A DNA stretch of 64,000 nucleotides, from positions 264,175 to 328,174 of the forward strand of contig JAGYJX010000035.1 of the NCBI GenBank assembly GCA_018401495.1, in the 5' to 3' direction. The DNA comes from Rhodospirillaceae bacterium (GTDB taxonomy: Bacteria; Pseudomonadota; Alphaproteobacteria; Thalassobaculales; Thalassobaculaceae). The notes under the pieces were generated by a model. That model was not told the DNA's origin, did not search any database, and saw nothing but the letters and a program-made list of their open reading frames with translations. The position numbers and the translations under genes were made by a program. This document shows positions 50,257 to 59,390 of this stretch, one piece after another (position 1 is the stretch's first letter; each line of letters starts with the position of its first letter).

Positions 50257-50721
50257 ATGAGCCTGCAGGTCGGCGACAAGGCCCCGGACTTCACCATGCC
50301 CGCCGACGGTGGCGGCGAGGTGTCGCTGGCGGCGCTGAAGGGCCGGCCGGTGGTGCTGTACTTCTACCCGCGCGATGACACGCCGGGCTGCACCACCGAG
50401 GCCTGCGGCTTCCGCGACGCCATGCCGGACTTTTCGGCGATCGACGCGGCGATCGTCGGCGTCAGCCGCGACACGGTCGCCAAGCACGACAAGTTCAAGG
50501 CGAAGTATTCCCTCCCCTTCACCCTCGGCGCCGACGACACCGGCGCGGTCACCGAAGCCTACGGCGTGTGGGTCGAGAAATCGATGTACGGCAAGACCTC
50601 GATGGGCATCGAGCGCGCCACCTTCCTGATCGACAGCGAGGGCGTGATCCGGGGCGTCTGGCGAAAGGTCAAGGTGAACGGCCACGTCGAGGAGGTCCTG
50701 GCGGCCGCCAAGGGCCTGTGA
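50257..50721 (+). CDS. bcp: Peroxiredoxin, thioredoxin-dependent thiol peroxidase (BCP)
   Basis: This 154-residue atypical 2-Cys/1-Cys peroxiredoxin has peroxidatic Cys45 and resolving Cys50 in DTPGCTTEACGFRD. The N-terminal GDKAPDFTMPADGGGEVSL segment and GVSRDTVAKHDKF follow. It reduces hydrogen and organic peroxides with thioredoxin in the cytosol. It is complete and convergent with the nuclease gene. Confidence 0.95.
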   Translation: MSLQVGDKAPDFTMPADGGGEVSLAALKGRPVVLYFYPRDDTPGCTTEACGFRDAMPDFSAIDAAIVGVSRDTVAKHDKFKAKYSLPFTLGADDTGAVTEAYGVWVEKSMYGKTSMGIERATFLIDSEGVIRGVWRKVKVNGHVEEVLAAAKGL

Positions 50722-50728
50722 CCGTCGA

Positions 50729-51432
50729 TCAGCGCGGGCGCCGGCGACCTGCCGAGGAAGTCCGCCACCAGCGGCAGGTGATCGGAGGCCAGCCCCGCCT
50801 CCCGCGCCACCCGCGTGGCAACCAGCCGTTGGTGCGGCCGGAACCAGATGCGGTCGAGCGGCAGCACCGGGCACGCCGCCGGGAAGGTCCGGTGGCGGGT
50901 GCCGGGACCGAGCAGCGGCGACAGCCGCTGCTCGGCGATGCCGTCCCGGCGCCAGTCGTTGATGTCGCCCATCAGCAGGATGTCGCTGTGCGGGTCGGCG
51001 TCGACCAGCCCGCACAGCACGCCGATCTGGAACCGTCGCTCCGGGCCGGCCAGGCCGAGATGCGTGCAGATCACCCGGGTCGGCCCACCCGGCGCGTCGA
51101 CGACGGCGTCGATGGCCCGGCGCGGCTCGCGGGTGCCGACCGAAAGATCGACCTTGATGCTCTCGCGTATCGGGAACCGACTCAGCAGCATCTGGCCGTA
51201 GATCCCCTTGATCTTGCGGTTCACGTTCGCGGTCGCCCATTCGGCGTCCGGCATGGCCGAGCGCAGCAGGGCGTAGCCGTCGACGCCGCACTCCGTGCCC
51301 GACGACCTCCTGGATCGCGGCAATGTCGGGGTTGAGCGCGCGGATGATCCGGTGCACCCGCGCCGGGTCGAAGCGACCGTCCTGACCGAGGAACCCGTGG
51401 ATGTTCCAGGTGAGCGCGCGGATGGCGATCAC
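50729..51432 (-). CDS. Endonuclease/exonuclease/phosphatase family protein (two frameshifts)
   Basis: This EEP-fold metal-dependent phosphodiesterase starts with GTG inside the stop codon of the phospholipase D gene. The first part reads ALTWNIHGFLGQDGR with catalytic Asn, then the catalytic Glu in AAIQEVVG. An extra base near 51297 shifts the frame, after which CTHLGLAGPERRFQ, LLMGDINDW and SDHLPLVADF give the remaining catalytic Asp, Asn and His. A further extra base near 50736 would restore a stop at 50729 (ending GRSPAPR). Restored length is about 233 residues. The partner gene suggests a phospholipid or phosphodiester substrate. Confidence 0.8.
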
Positions 51433-53627
51433 CCCGGCTGCGCGCCGGCCCGTGCCCTGAGCGGCCCCAGATAGCGGTTGACCAGACGCTGCAGCAGCAG
51501 CGACAGCCCGAGCCAGCCGAGCAGCAGGCCGCCGAGCGCGGCGACGTCCTCGGCCCTGCCCTCGGTCAGCACCACTTCGAGCTGCACGCCCATCAGGTTG
51601 AAGGCGATGATTCCGGGGCCCAGCCCCAGCGCCGAGCCGAGCGCGAAGTCGACGAACCGCACCCGCGCGGCACCGGCCGCCATGTTGATCAGCATGAACG
51701 GCGCGATCGGCAGCATCCGCAGGCTGGCGATGCCGATCACGCCGTTGCCGGCGAACACCTTGATGACCCGATTGAGACGGCTGTCGCGGCGCTTGCGGAC
51801 CGACCCGAGGCGGCCGCCGACCGGCCAGCCGAGGGCGTAGCCGGCCAGCGCCCCGGCGACCGACCCGAGCAGCGAGTACAGCACCCCTTCCCAGGGCCCG
51901 AACACCATGGCCGTGACGGCGATCAGCACGGTGATCGGGAACATCGTGACGCTGCCGAGCAGGTAGACGCCGATCGTGGCGATCGGTGCCCATCCCGACT
52001 CCGCCACCACTTGCATCGGCCCCACCAGGTGCTCGATGCGGGTCCACTCCTGAAGCGGCGTGTAGCGCCAGGCGAGCACCACGCCGACGACCGCCAGGAC
52101 GACGGCCGCAGCCGGCCATTTCCGGACCCAGCGACGCGCCGGCCTCGGCCCCCGAAGTCTTTCGAAGGAAATCGCCTCCGGCCAGGGCCGATCCGGGTCG
52201 GCGAGCGTCACCACCGGCTCCGGAAGGGCGTCGCCGAGCGCCGGATCGTCGGCGACCGCCACCAGCCGCCGGCCGTCGCCGCCGAGGCGGGCCAGCGCCG
52301 CGAGCGCCGACCCCGTCGACGCCAGCGCCTCGGCGACGGCGTCGACGGCAGCACCGGTGTGCTCGGCGATCAGCCTGTCCCTGACCTCGCGCACCGCCCG
52401 GCGGCGTTCGGCGTCGCGGGCGATGACGATGAGGTCGCACTCGGTGTCGAAGCCCATGGAACGGTTGTTGAGGTTGGACGAGCCGATCCGCAGGCTGCGG
52501 TCGTCGACCACCATGATCTTGGCGTGGACGTTGACCGCAACCGGCCCGCTCCTGCCGTCGACCTGGGGAGTCACCAACCGGACGCGGTCCGCCACACCGG
52601 CCTTGGCCAGGCGGGACACGAACCGCACCCGGCCGGCCTGCATGACCCCCTTCTCGAGCCAGCCGTCGTGGTCCGCCGGCACCACGATCAGGACTTCGAG
52701 CTCGGGTCGCTGCCTCATGCGGGCGATCAGCGCGTCGCGGACCGCGTCCGCGGTCAGGTACTGGTTCTCGATGTAGATGAACCGCTCGGCCTCGGCGATC
52801 GCGGCGCGGTACGTCGCCTCGACTTCGCGCGCCTCCGCGATCCGCTCGTGCGCCGCCCGCGTCCGGGCGATCGCCAGGTCGACCTCCCGAAGGTGTGGTT
52901 CCAGGCCCCTCGGCCACGGGTCGGTGGTCACGGCGATCGGCACCAGATCATGCCCCGTCGCCACCGCCCAGCGGGCCCGCGCCACCTCGGCCAGCGCCCG
53001 CGCGGCGTCGCCGTCCACCATGATCTGGAGGTCGTGGAACGGCGGGTAGGGCCGGCCGCCCGGATCGATCCGCCGGGCGTCGCCGGGATCGTGGCGCGGA
53101 GTGTCCCAGCGCCGGATCGTCAGGTCGAGGCCGCCGCAGAACGCCACCGCATCGTCCACGATCACCAGCTTCTCGTGCTGCGAGGCACCGACCGGCAGCA
53201 TTCCGTCCATGCACAGGGTGATCTGCGGCGGCGACGTCCAGCCGAACTGCAGCCGCGGCAGCGGCTCGCGCTCCAACGCGTACAGCAGCGAGTAGTCCCA
53301 AAGCAGCAGGCGGATGTCGATGTCGGGCTGGCGGCGGGTCAAGTCGCAGAGGAACGCGCCGAACTCGAGCGGCATGTCGTCGCCGGGCGCCGTCGGGTCG
53401 GCGGCCAGCGGGGTGCGGCTGTCGATGTCCCATCCGATCACCACGATCCGCTTGCGGGCGCGCTTCAGCGTCTCGCGCAACGTTCCGAAGTAATCCGCAG
53501 CGTCATAGAGGATCCGGGCTCGACCGGCGCGCTCGACGCGCCACGACGCCCGTTCCAGGCTCGCCGGCTCGGCGTCGGCCCGATCGGGTTGCTGACTGTC
53601 CAGAATCGACTCCCGCGGGGTGGCCAT
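51429..53627 (-). CDS. Phospholipase D-like protein fused to a VTT (DedA-like) membrane domain
   Basis: This 732-residue fusion has a PLD domain with two HxK(x)4D motifs: His151/Lys153/Asp158 (QHEKLVIVDD) and His368/Lys370/Asp375 (NVHAKIMVVDD), with the GSSNLNNRSMG segment following. After a linker comes a hydrophobic helix near residue 507 and a VTT/SNARE-associated domain (about 520-700) with VTMFPITVLIAVTAMVFGPWEG and FMLINMAAGA. VTT domains include lipid scramblases and flippases. Together this suggests phospholipid cleavage or transfer at the inner membrane. The EEP nuclease gene overlaps its stop. No signal peptide is visible, so the PLD part is cytosolic. Confidence 0.88.
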   Translation of the reverse strand: MATPRESILDSQQPDRADAEPASLERASWRVERAGRARILYDAADYFGTLRETLKRARKRIVVIGWDIDSRTPLAADPTAPGDDMPLEFGAFLCDLTRRQPDIDIRLLLWDYSLLYALEREPLPRLQFGWTSPPQITLCMDGMLPVGASQHEKLVIVDDAVAFCGGLDLTIRRWDTPRHDPGDARRIDPGGRPYPPFHDLQIMVDGDAARALAEVARARWAVATGHDLVPIAVTTDPWPRGLEPHLREVDLAIARTRAAHERIAEAREVEATYRAAIAEAERFIYIENQYLTADAVRDALIARMRQRPELEVLIVVPADHDGWLEKGVMQAGRVRFVSRLAKAGVADRVRLVTPQVDGRSGPVAVNVHAKIMVVDDRSLRIGSSNLNNRSMGFDTECDLIVIARDAERRRAVREVRDRLIAEHTGAAVDAVAEALASTGSALAALARLGGDGRRLVAVADDPALGDALPEPVVTLADPDRPWPEAISFERLRGPRPARRWVRKWPAAAVVLAVVGVVLAWRYTPLQEWTRIEHLVGPMQVVAESGWAPIATIGVYLLGSVTMFPITVLIAVTAMVFGPWEGVLYSLLGSVAGALAGYALGWPVGGRLGSVRKRRDSRLNRVIKVFAGNGVIGIASLRMLPIAPFMLINMAAGAARVRFVDFALGSALGLGPGIIAFNLMGVQLEVVLTEGRAEDVAALGGLLLGWLGLSLLLQRLVNRYLGPLRARAGAQPG

Positions 53628-53737
53628 CAACGCGGGACGGCCGAGACCGCTCCCGTACCGTCCCCGCTCAAGCAACGCGGGAGCGGCGGGTGGGTTCCCG
53701 GCGGCGGCCTCGGTGGCCGCGCCGGACGGCCCTCGGA

Positions 53738-54445
53738 TCAGGCGCTTTCCAACAGGATCCGGGTCAGTTCCTGCGGCGCGTCCACCATCACGTCGTGGCC
53801 GCACTCGACCTCGTGGCATCGGAACCGGCGATCCTCCCGGGCGTCCGCCAAGGCCTTGTCGAACGTCGGGTTCGCGAAGGCCGTGGCCCGCACGTAGACG
53901 CGCTCGGCGATGCGGTCGACGGCGCCGGTGATGTGCAGCGCCTCGCTGAAGCAGCCGATCGGCAGGTCGGTGCATTTGGCGTCGACCCAGGCGCGGTCGG
54001 CCGGATTGACCTTGAAGGCCTCGGCCGGGGTCGGCGGGATCCGCCACCCGCCGCCGTAGGCCCGCGCCCTCTCCCGGACCGCCGCGTTGGCCTCGGGAGT
54101 GCGCAGGTCGAACGCCGACTGGCCGTGGGCCGGCGTGAAGGCGTCGACGTAGACCAGGGCGCGCACCCGGTCGGCGACCCGGTCGGCGGCTCCGGTGATC
54201 ACCATGCCGCCGTAGGAGTGGCCGACCAGGACCACGCCCGAGAGCTCCTCCCAGTGCAGCAGGTTGGCGACGTCCTTGATGTGCGTCTGCAGGCTGACGG
54301 TCGGCGCCAGCAGATGCGAACGGTCGGCGAGCCCGCTCAGCGTCGGGGCAAACACCGAATGGCCGGCCGCGCGCAGCCGGTCGGCGACGCGCGCCCAACA
54401 CCAGCCGCCGTGCCAGGCGCCGTGAACCAGAACGTAGGTCGTCAT
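53738..54445 (-). CDS. Alpha/beta hydrolase (MES/salicylate esterase-like)
   Basis: This 235-residue hydrolase begins TTYVLVHGAWHGGWCW, with the oxyanion segment HGAWHG, and has the nucleophile Ser in VGHSYGGMV (about residue 78). The acid and His lie in the C-terminal part, with His in CGHDVMVD. The layout resembles plant methyl esterase and hydroxynitrile-lyase relatives that are common in bacteria. ATG 54445 overlaps the stop of the DapA-like gene (ATGA), so the two are coupled. Substrate unknown. Confidence 0.85.
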   Translation of the reverse strand: MTTYVLVHGAWHGGWCWARVADRLRAAGHSVFAPTLSGLADRSHLLAPTVSLQTHIKDVANLLHWEELSGVVLVGHSYGGMVITGAADRVADRVRALVYVDAFTPAHGQSAFDLRTPEANAAVRERARAYGGGWRIPPTPAEAFKVNPADRAWVDAKCTDLPIGCFSEALHITGAVDRIAERVYVRATAFANPTFDKALADAREDRRFRCHEVECGHDVMVDAPQELTRILLESA

Positions 54446-55341
54446 GTCGGAAATCTCCCCAGCCCGGCCGACCAGTGGTCGAGCACGCGCATGCCGAGCG
54501 GATTCGGCGCCTGCGCCGGCCCGCGGTCGTGGATGGCGCCGAGCCCGATGCGTCGGGCCGCCAGGCGTTTGCCGTAGCACAGCAGATGGTCGATCGTGCT
54601 CATGAGGAAGTGCAGCAGCGGCAGGATCTCCTTGAAGGCGGCGTCGGCGGAGGCGGCATCGCCGGCCCGGTGCAGGTCGAGGATCCGGCTCTGCCGGTCG
54701 CAGGTCTCAACCCCCGGAATCAGGCCGGCGCACCCCGCCCGCAGGCTGTCGAGAAGCTCGATGCCGTTGCGGCCGTTGAACACCGTGAAGGCGTCTCCGG
54801 CCTCCTCGGCCAGCCGCCCCACGACCATCACCGACCCTTCGGCCTTCAGGATCGTGACGTTCGGGTGGCATCGGTTGAGCTCGATCAACCCGGCGTTGGA
54901 CAGACCGATGCCGATGTATTCGGGCGCGTTCTGGATGCCGATCGGGATCGGGGCGGCATCGGCGACCGCGCCGAAGAAGGCGATCAGGGCCGCCTCGCTC
55001 GCCGATTTCACCGGCGGCGGTTGCAGCACCGCCCACGCCGCGCCGGCGTCGGCGGCCCGCCGGACGCTCTCGATCTGGCCGGCCACGGTGTTGTCGGAGA
55101 CGGTCACGCTGACCGGCAGCCGGCCAGCCACGGCTTCCAGCGTCCAGTCCGCGAGCGCGTGGCGCTCTTCCACCGTCAGTTTGTTGCACTCGCTCGCCAG
55201 CCCGCCGACCGCGAGGCCATGCACGCCGGCGGCCACGCACGCCTCGACCTGGGCCGCGTGGGCGCCGCGATCGAGGCCTCCGTCGCGCCCGAACAGGGCA
55301 TAGAGCATCGGGTAGATCCCGCTGAAATCGGGCCGTGCCAT
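54442..55341 (-). CDS. Dihydrodipicolinate synthase family lyase
   Basis: This 299-residue TIM-barrel class I aldolase/lyase is of the DapA/NanA family. The N-terminus has FSGIYPMLYALFGRDGGLD and GVHGLAVGGLASE. The Schiff-base lysine appears in VTILKAEGS (about residue 164), and the upstream IGIQNAPEYIG holds the region of the catalytic tyrosine. It is not a true DapA by context, since no lysine genes are near. It likely cleaves or forms a 2-oxo acid in a catabolic route with the coupled hydrolase. Confidence 0.85.
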   Translation of the reverse strand: MARPDFSGIYPMLYALFGRDGGLDRGAHAAQVEACVAAGVHGLAVGGLASECNKLTVEERHALADWTLEAVAGRLPVSVTVSDNTVAGQIESVRRAADAGAAWAVLQPPPVKSASEAALIAFFGAVADAAPIPIGIQNAPEYIGIGLSNAGLIELNRCHPNVTILKAEGSVMVVGRLAEEAGDAFTVFNGRNGIELLDSLRAGCAGLIPGVETCDRQSRILDLHRAGDAASADAAFKEILPLLHFLMSTIDHLLCYGKRLAARRIGLGAIHDRGPAQAPNPLGMRVLDHWSAGLGRFPT

Positions 55342-55527
55342 CGTCCTCCCCACTCCGCCGGGCGCGCCGCCGTCCGCCCGGATGGTGCACCGGTCTCGAG
55401 GGCGCTGGCAACGGCCCCGGCGCCGTGCGCGCCCGCGCATGGCAGCCATCGCCGCGCGCGGCTTGTTGGGCGTCACACGGTTGTCATACTTCCCGGGACC
55501 GACGGGCGGTCGCGGGGGTGAGGCACA

Positions 55528-56790
55528 GTGAGCGACAACGCGATGCCAGCGGCGGCGAGGACGGTACCGGCCGAGCCGGCCGGAACAGGGGCGGCGCTGG
55601 CCGGCGGCCCGGCGGTCGAGGGCACCACCTTCGCGATCCTGCTGTCGCTCAGCTTCTGCCATCTGCTCAACGACATGATGCAGTCGCTGGTGCCGGCGAT
55701 CTACCCGGTCCTCAAGGACCGCTACCACCTGGATTTTGCGCAGATCGGGATGATCACGCTGGCCTTCCAGGTGACCGCGTCGATGCTGCAGCCGTTGGTT
55801 GGCCTGTACACCGACCGCCGGCCGATGCCGTACTCGCTGGCCGCCGGCATGGCGTTCACGCTGATCGGGCTGGTGCTGATGTCGATGGCGTCGAGCTATC
55901 CGGCGATCCTGGCGGCGGCCGCGCTGATCGGCATCGGCTCGTCGGTGTTCCACCCCGAAGCGTCGCGGGTGGCGCGCATGGCGTCGGGCGGGCGGCACGG
56001 CTTCGCGCAGTCGCTGTTCCAGGTCGGCGGCAACACCGGCTCGGCGGTCGGGCCGCTGCTGGCCGCGTTCGTGGTGGTGCCGCGCGGCCAGTCCAGCATC
56101 GTGTGGTTCTCGGCCGCCGCCCTGGTGGCGATGATCGTGCTGACCGCCGTGGGCACCTGGTACCGGCGGAACCGCCACCTGGCGAAGCCGAAGCCGCGGG
56201 CCGCCGGCGGCGAGGCGGTCGTGCTGTCGCGCGGGCGGGTGCTGTTCGCGATCACCATCCTGGTGGCGCTGCTGTTCTCCAAGAACGTCTACAGCGCCAG
56301 CCTGAGCTCGTACTACACCTTCTACCTGATCGGGAAGTTCGGCCTGTCGGTGCAGGCCGCCCAGATCGCGCTGTTCGCGTTCCTGGGCGCGCTGGTGGTC
56401 GGCACCCTGGCCGGCGGCTGGATCGGCGACCGGATCGGGCGCATCCCGGTGATGTGGTTCTCGATCCTGGGCGTGCTGCCCTTCACCATCGCGCTGCCGC
56501 ATGTCGAGCTGTACTGGACGCTGGCGCTGTCGATCGTCATCGGGCTGATCATGGCGTCCGCGTTCTCGGCGATCCTGGTCTACGCCCAGGACCTGATGCC
56601 CGGAAAGGTCGGCATGGTGGCCGGCCTGTTCTTCGGCTTCTCGTTCGGCCTCGGCGGTCTCGGCGCCGCCGCCCTCGGGCAGCTCGCCGACATGACCAGC
56701 CTGGAGGCGGTCTACCGGGTCTGCGCGTTCCTGCCCCTGATCGGGCTGCTGACGGCGTTCCTTCCGAAGATCGAGAGGCCGCGCGGCTGA
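55528..56790 (+). CDS. MFS transporter, fosmidomycin resistance (Fsr) type
   Basis: This intact 420-residue 12-helix carrier has the Fsr-like segment SFCHLLNDMMQSLVPAIYPVL in helix 1, GLYTDRRPMPY after helix 2 and the VFHPEASRVARMAS motif with HPE. The second half has GGWIGDRIGR. Fsr proteins export fosmidomycin and other small molecules, but homologues are widespread and their physiological substrate is mostly unknown. It starts with GTG and is divergent from the DapA-like gene. Confidence 0.88.
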   Translation: MSDNAMPAAARTVPAEPAGTGAALAGGPAVEGTTFAILLSLSFCHLLNDMMQSLVPAIYPVLKDRYHLDFAQIGMITLAFQVTASMLQPLVGLYTDRRPMPYSLAAGMAFTLIGLVLMSMASSYPAILAAAALIGIGSSVFHPEASRVARMASGGRHGFAQSLFQVGGNTGSAVGPLLAAFVVVPRGQSSIVWFSAAALVAMIVLTAVGTWYRRNRHLAKPKPRAAGGEAVVLSRGRVLFAITILVALLFSKNVYSASLSSYYTFYLIGKFGLSVQAAQIALFAFLGALVVGTLAGGWIGDRIGRIPVMWFSILGVLPFTIALPHVELYWTLALSIVIGLIMASAFSAILVYAQDLMPGKVGMVAGLFFGFSFGLGGLGAAALGQLADMTSLEAVYRVCAFLPLIGLLTAFLPKIERPRG

Positions 56791-56794
56791 CCGC

Positions 56795-57682
56795 TCAGTA
56801 GGGCCGGTCGCCGAGCACGGTGCAGCGCCGCATCACGCGGCGCTCGGTGGCCGGATCGTAGCCGGTGGCGCGGTGCAGCAGGCTGCGGTTGTCCCACACC
56901 ATGCACTCGCGCGGCGACCAGCTGTGGCGGTACACGAGGTGGTCCGGAGTGGCCATGGCGTTGATCTCCTCGATCAGCGCCCGGCCGGCCTCGTACTCCA
57001 TGCCCTCGATCCACTCGGCGTGGTCGCCCAGGAACAGCACCTTGCGGCCGGTCTCGGGGTGGGTGCGCACGATCGGGTGGGCGACCGGCGGCACCTCGGC
57101 CTTCTGCTTCTCGGTCATCGGCTCGTGGCCGTGCCGACGGGTGCGGGAGAAATCCAGGTTGTGGAAGGCGCGCATGCCCTCCAGCCGCCGCTTCCACTCC
57201 GGGCTCAGCGCCTCGTAGGCGCCGTGCATGTCGGCGAAGTGGGTCTCGCCGCCCTCGGTCGGCACGATCTCCGAGTACATCATGGTGGCGTGCCCGGTGG
57301 TCGGCCGCCAGGACCCGTCGGTGTGCCAGTACATGGTCCCCTTGTCGGGGTGCCGGCCGTTCGGGTTGCCGTCGGCGTCGAGGTTGGTGAGGAGGTAGAT
57401 CTCCGGGTGGTCGGCGTAGCCGTGATACTGGTTCATCACGTGGACCTGGACCTCGCCGAAACGGCGCGCGAACGCCACCTGGGTCGCCGGCGGCAGGTCG
57501 ACGTCCCGGAACAGGATCAGCTTGTGCTCGAGGAAGACCTCGTGGACGAGCGCGAACATCGCCTCCCCCACCGCCTGCTCCAACGTGATCCCCACGATCT
57601 CGGCGCCGAGCGCCGGGTGCAACGGGATCACATCGAAGGGTCTGGCGGCGCGGGACGACCCTGTGGCGACGGCGGCTTCCAT
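56795..57682 (-). CDS. TauD/TfdA family 2-oxoglutarate-dependent dioxygenase
   Basis: This 295-residue Fe(II)/2-oxoglutarate dioxygenase has iron ligands His120 and Asp122 (HTDGSW) and distal His270 in RSLLHRATG, with Arg near 281 for 2-oxoglutarate. LFRDVDLPPATQVAFARRFG is typical at the N-terminus. Family members oxidise taurine, alkyl sulfates or 2,4-D and release an aldehyde product. No sulfonate transporter is adjacent. The start at 57682 has a GGAGGAA site. The gene is complete. Confidence 0.9.
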   Translation of the reverse strand: MEAAVATGSSRAARPFDVIPLHPALGAEIVGITLEQAVGEAMFALVHEVFLEHKLILFRDVDLPPATQVAFARRFGEVQVHVMNQYHGYADHPEIYLLTNLDADGNPNGRHPDKGTMYWHTDGSWRPTTGHATMMYSEIVPTEGGETHFADMHGAYEALSPEWKRRLEGMRAFHNLDFSRTRRHGHEPMTEKQKAEVPPVAHPIVRTHPETGRKVLFLGDHAEWIEGMEYEAGRALIEEINAMATPDHLVYRHSWSPRECMVWDNRSLLHRATGYDPATERRVMRRCTVLGDRPY

Positions 57683-57786
57683 GGCTTCCTCCGGGTTCGC
57701 GTTTTCGCCAAGCCTACTCCCGCCGCGCGTGGCCGCAAGACCGCACGATCGCCCGCCACGCCGCTGAGCCGGGTCGCCCGCGTCGC

Positions 57787-58304
57787 CTACGCCACGTCGT
57801 AAGTCAGCCCGACCACCCCGTTCGGCCACGCCCGGGTCTCACGCAGCGCCAGGGGCACCTCCGGGCCGTCCTCGGCAAACAGCGGCACCCCTGGCCGAGC
57901 AGCACCGGCATGAGGAACAGTTCGACCGTGTCGACCGCGCCGACGGCGATGCACGCGGCGGCGGTCGCCGCGCCGCCGACGATCCACACCCGCGCGCCGT
58001 CCTCGCGCAGTTCCGCGACCAGCCCGGGGAGATCGGAGGTGCCCTCCACCCCCTTCGGGGCCGGCCCGAGCGGCCGCGAGGTGAGGACCGCGACCCGCTT
58101 GCCGGCGTAGGGCCAGGCGCCGAAGCCCCGCACCTGATCGTAGGTGGTCCGCCCCATGATCAGGGTGTCGATCTCGGCGGTGAACCGCTTGGTGCCGAAA
58201 TCCACATCGTCCCAGCGGTTGAGCCAGTCCACGCCGCCGTCGGCGTCGGCGATCATGCCGTCCAGGCTGAGCGCCATGTACAGGCGGAAGCGGGCGTCGC
58301 TCAC
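57787..58304 (-). CDS. RibD C-terminal/dihydrofolate reductase-like protein (frameshifted)
   Basis: This 172-residue DHFR-fold reductase of the RibD C-terminal family starts at GTG 58304, behind GGGAG. It has RLYMALSLDGMIADADGGVDWL, LIMGRTTYDQVRGFG and WIVGGAATAAACIA, the NADPH-binding parts. A deletion of one G near 57889 breaks the frame; the end reads VPLFAEDGPEVPL...TYDVA. These yyaP/yciA-like proteins are usually annotated as dihydrofolate reductases, though the real activity is unknown. Confidence 0.85.
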
Positions 58305-58386
58305 CGTGGGGTCTCCCGGGCCGAACCATGACGGGGGCCGGATTGTGGTGTAGGGAGGGGGCCGCTTCAAGCCACGGAGAGCCCGG

Positions 58387-59385
58387 GTGGCCGGCACGCT
58401 CGTCATCCAACCCCTTCCCGGCATCGGCGACATGGTGTGGCATCTGCCGCATCTCGACGCGATCGCCCGGACGTGTCCGGATGGACGGGTGACCGTGCTG
58501 ACCAAGCGGCGGTCGCGTGCCGACGAGCTCTTCGCGGGATCGGCGACGGTCTCGCGGGTGCTGTGGCTGGAGCGGGCGCAGACCGGCGATGCCGCCGGCC
58601 GCCACGACGGCCCGCTCGGCGCCTGGCGGCTCGCGGCCGACCTGCGCGAGCACGGGTTCTCGGCCGTCTGGGTGCTGCACGACTCGCCCCGCTACGCGCT
58701 CGCCGCGCGGCTTGCCGGGATCCCGACGCGCATCGGCTACGGCACCGGCCGCCAACGCCTGTTCCTCAGCGACCGCCGCACCCTCGCCGCCTCGGATCGC
58801 CGCCGACCGACGGTCGAGAAGGCGACGCGGCTGCTGGCGCTTCACGGGATCGAGGCGGAGCCGACACCCCGCTTCGTTCCAGCCGCGGATGCCCTCGAGC
58901 GGATCGCCGCCCGGCACGGCTGGCGGCCGCGCCCGTGGATCGGTCTCGGCGTCGGCGCCAGCGAGCCGTTCAAGCAATGGCGCGCCGAGCGGTTCGCCGA
59001 CCTCGCCGAGCGGCTGGCGGCGGCGACCGGCGGCACGGTGTTCGCGATCGGCGGCCCCTCGGAGCGCGAGGCGATCGACACGGTCTGCGCGGCCGGCGTG
59101 GCGGTCCCGGTGCTCGGCCTGCCGCTCGGCCAGGCCGCGGCGCTCGCGCGGTCCTGCGACCTGGTGATCGGCAACGACACCGGCCTGCTGAACCTGGCGG
59201 CGGCGACCGGGGTCCCCTCGATCGGCCTGTTCGGCGGCTCGCCGCCACTGACCCAGTACCCCTGCCTGACCGCGCTGGAGCCGCCGGCGGCGCCACGTAT
59301 CGCGTCGACCGCATGGCGGCAATCGGCGTCGACGACGGTGATGGCGGCGGCCGAACAGCGCCTCCGCCCCTCAGCGGGCCGGTAG
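58387..59385 (+). CDS. Glycosyltransferase family 9 (ADP-heptose:LPS heptosyltransferase type)
   Basis: This 332-residue GT-B enzyme is related to WaaC/WaaF/WaaQ. Its N-terminus VIQPLPGIGDMVWHLPHL is the GT9 start with the catalytic Asp. VVGxxx-type binding is seen at IGLGVGASEPFKQW, and IGNDTGLLNLAAATGVPSI is the signature that binds the nucleotide diphosphate sugar. It adds heptose or another sugar to lipopolysaccharide on the inner face of the membrane. It is convergent with a second GT9 gene, 6 bases away. It starts with GTG after GGAG. Confidence 0.9.
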   Translation: MAGTLVIQPLPGIGDMVWHLPHLDAIARTCPDGRVTVLTKRRSRADELFAGSATVSRVLWLERAQTGDAAGRHDGPLGAWRLAADLREHGFSAVWVLHDSPRYALAARLAGIPTRIGYGTGRQRLFLSDRRTLAASDRRRPTVEKATRLLALHGIEAEPTPRFVPAADALERIAARHGWRPRPWIGLGVGASEPFKQWRAERFADLAERLAAATGGTVFAIGGPSEREAIDTVCAAGVAVPVLGLPLGQAAALARSCDLVIGNDTGLLNLAAATGVPSIGLFGGSPPLTQYPCLTALEPPAAPRIASTAWRQSASTTVMAAAEQRLRPSAGR

Positions 59386-59390
59386 CGACG

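Noticed and set aside
54442..55341. Naming the DapA-family gene dapA
   Set aside because: No lysine pathway genes are near, and the gene is coupled to an esterase-like hydrolase, so a catabolic member of the family is more likely.
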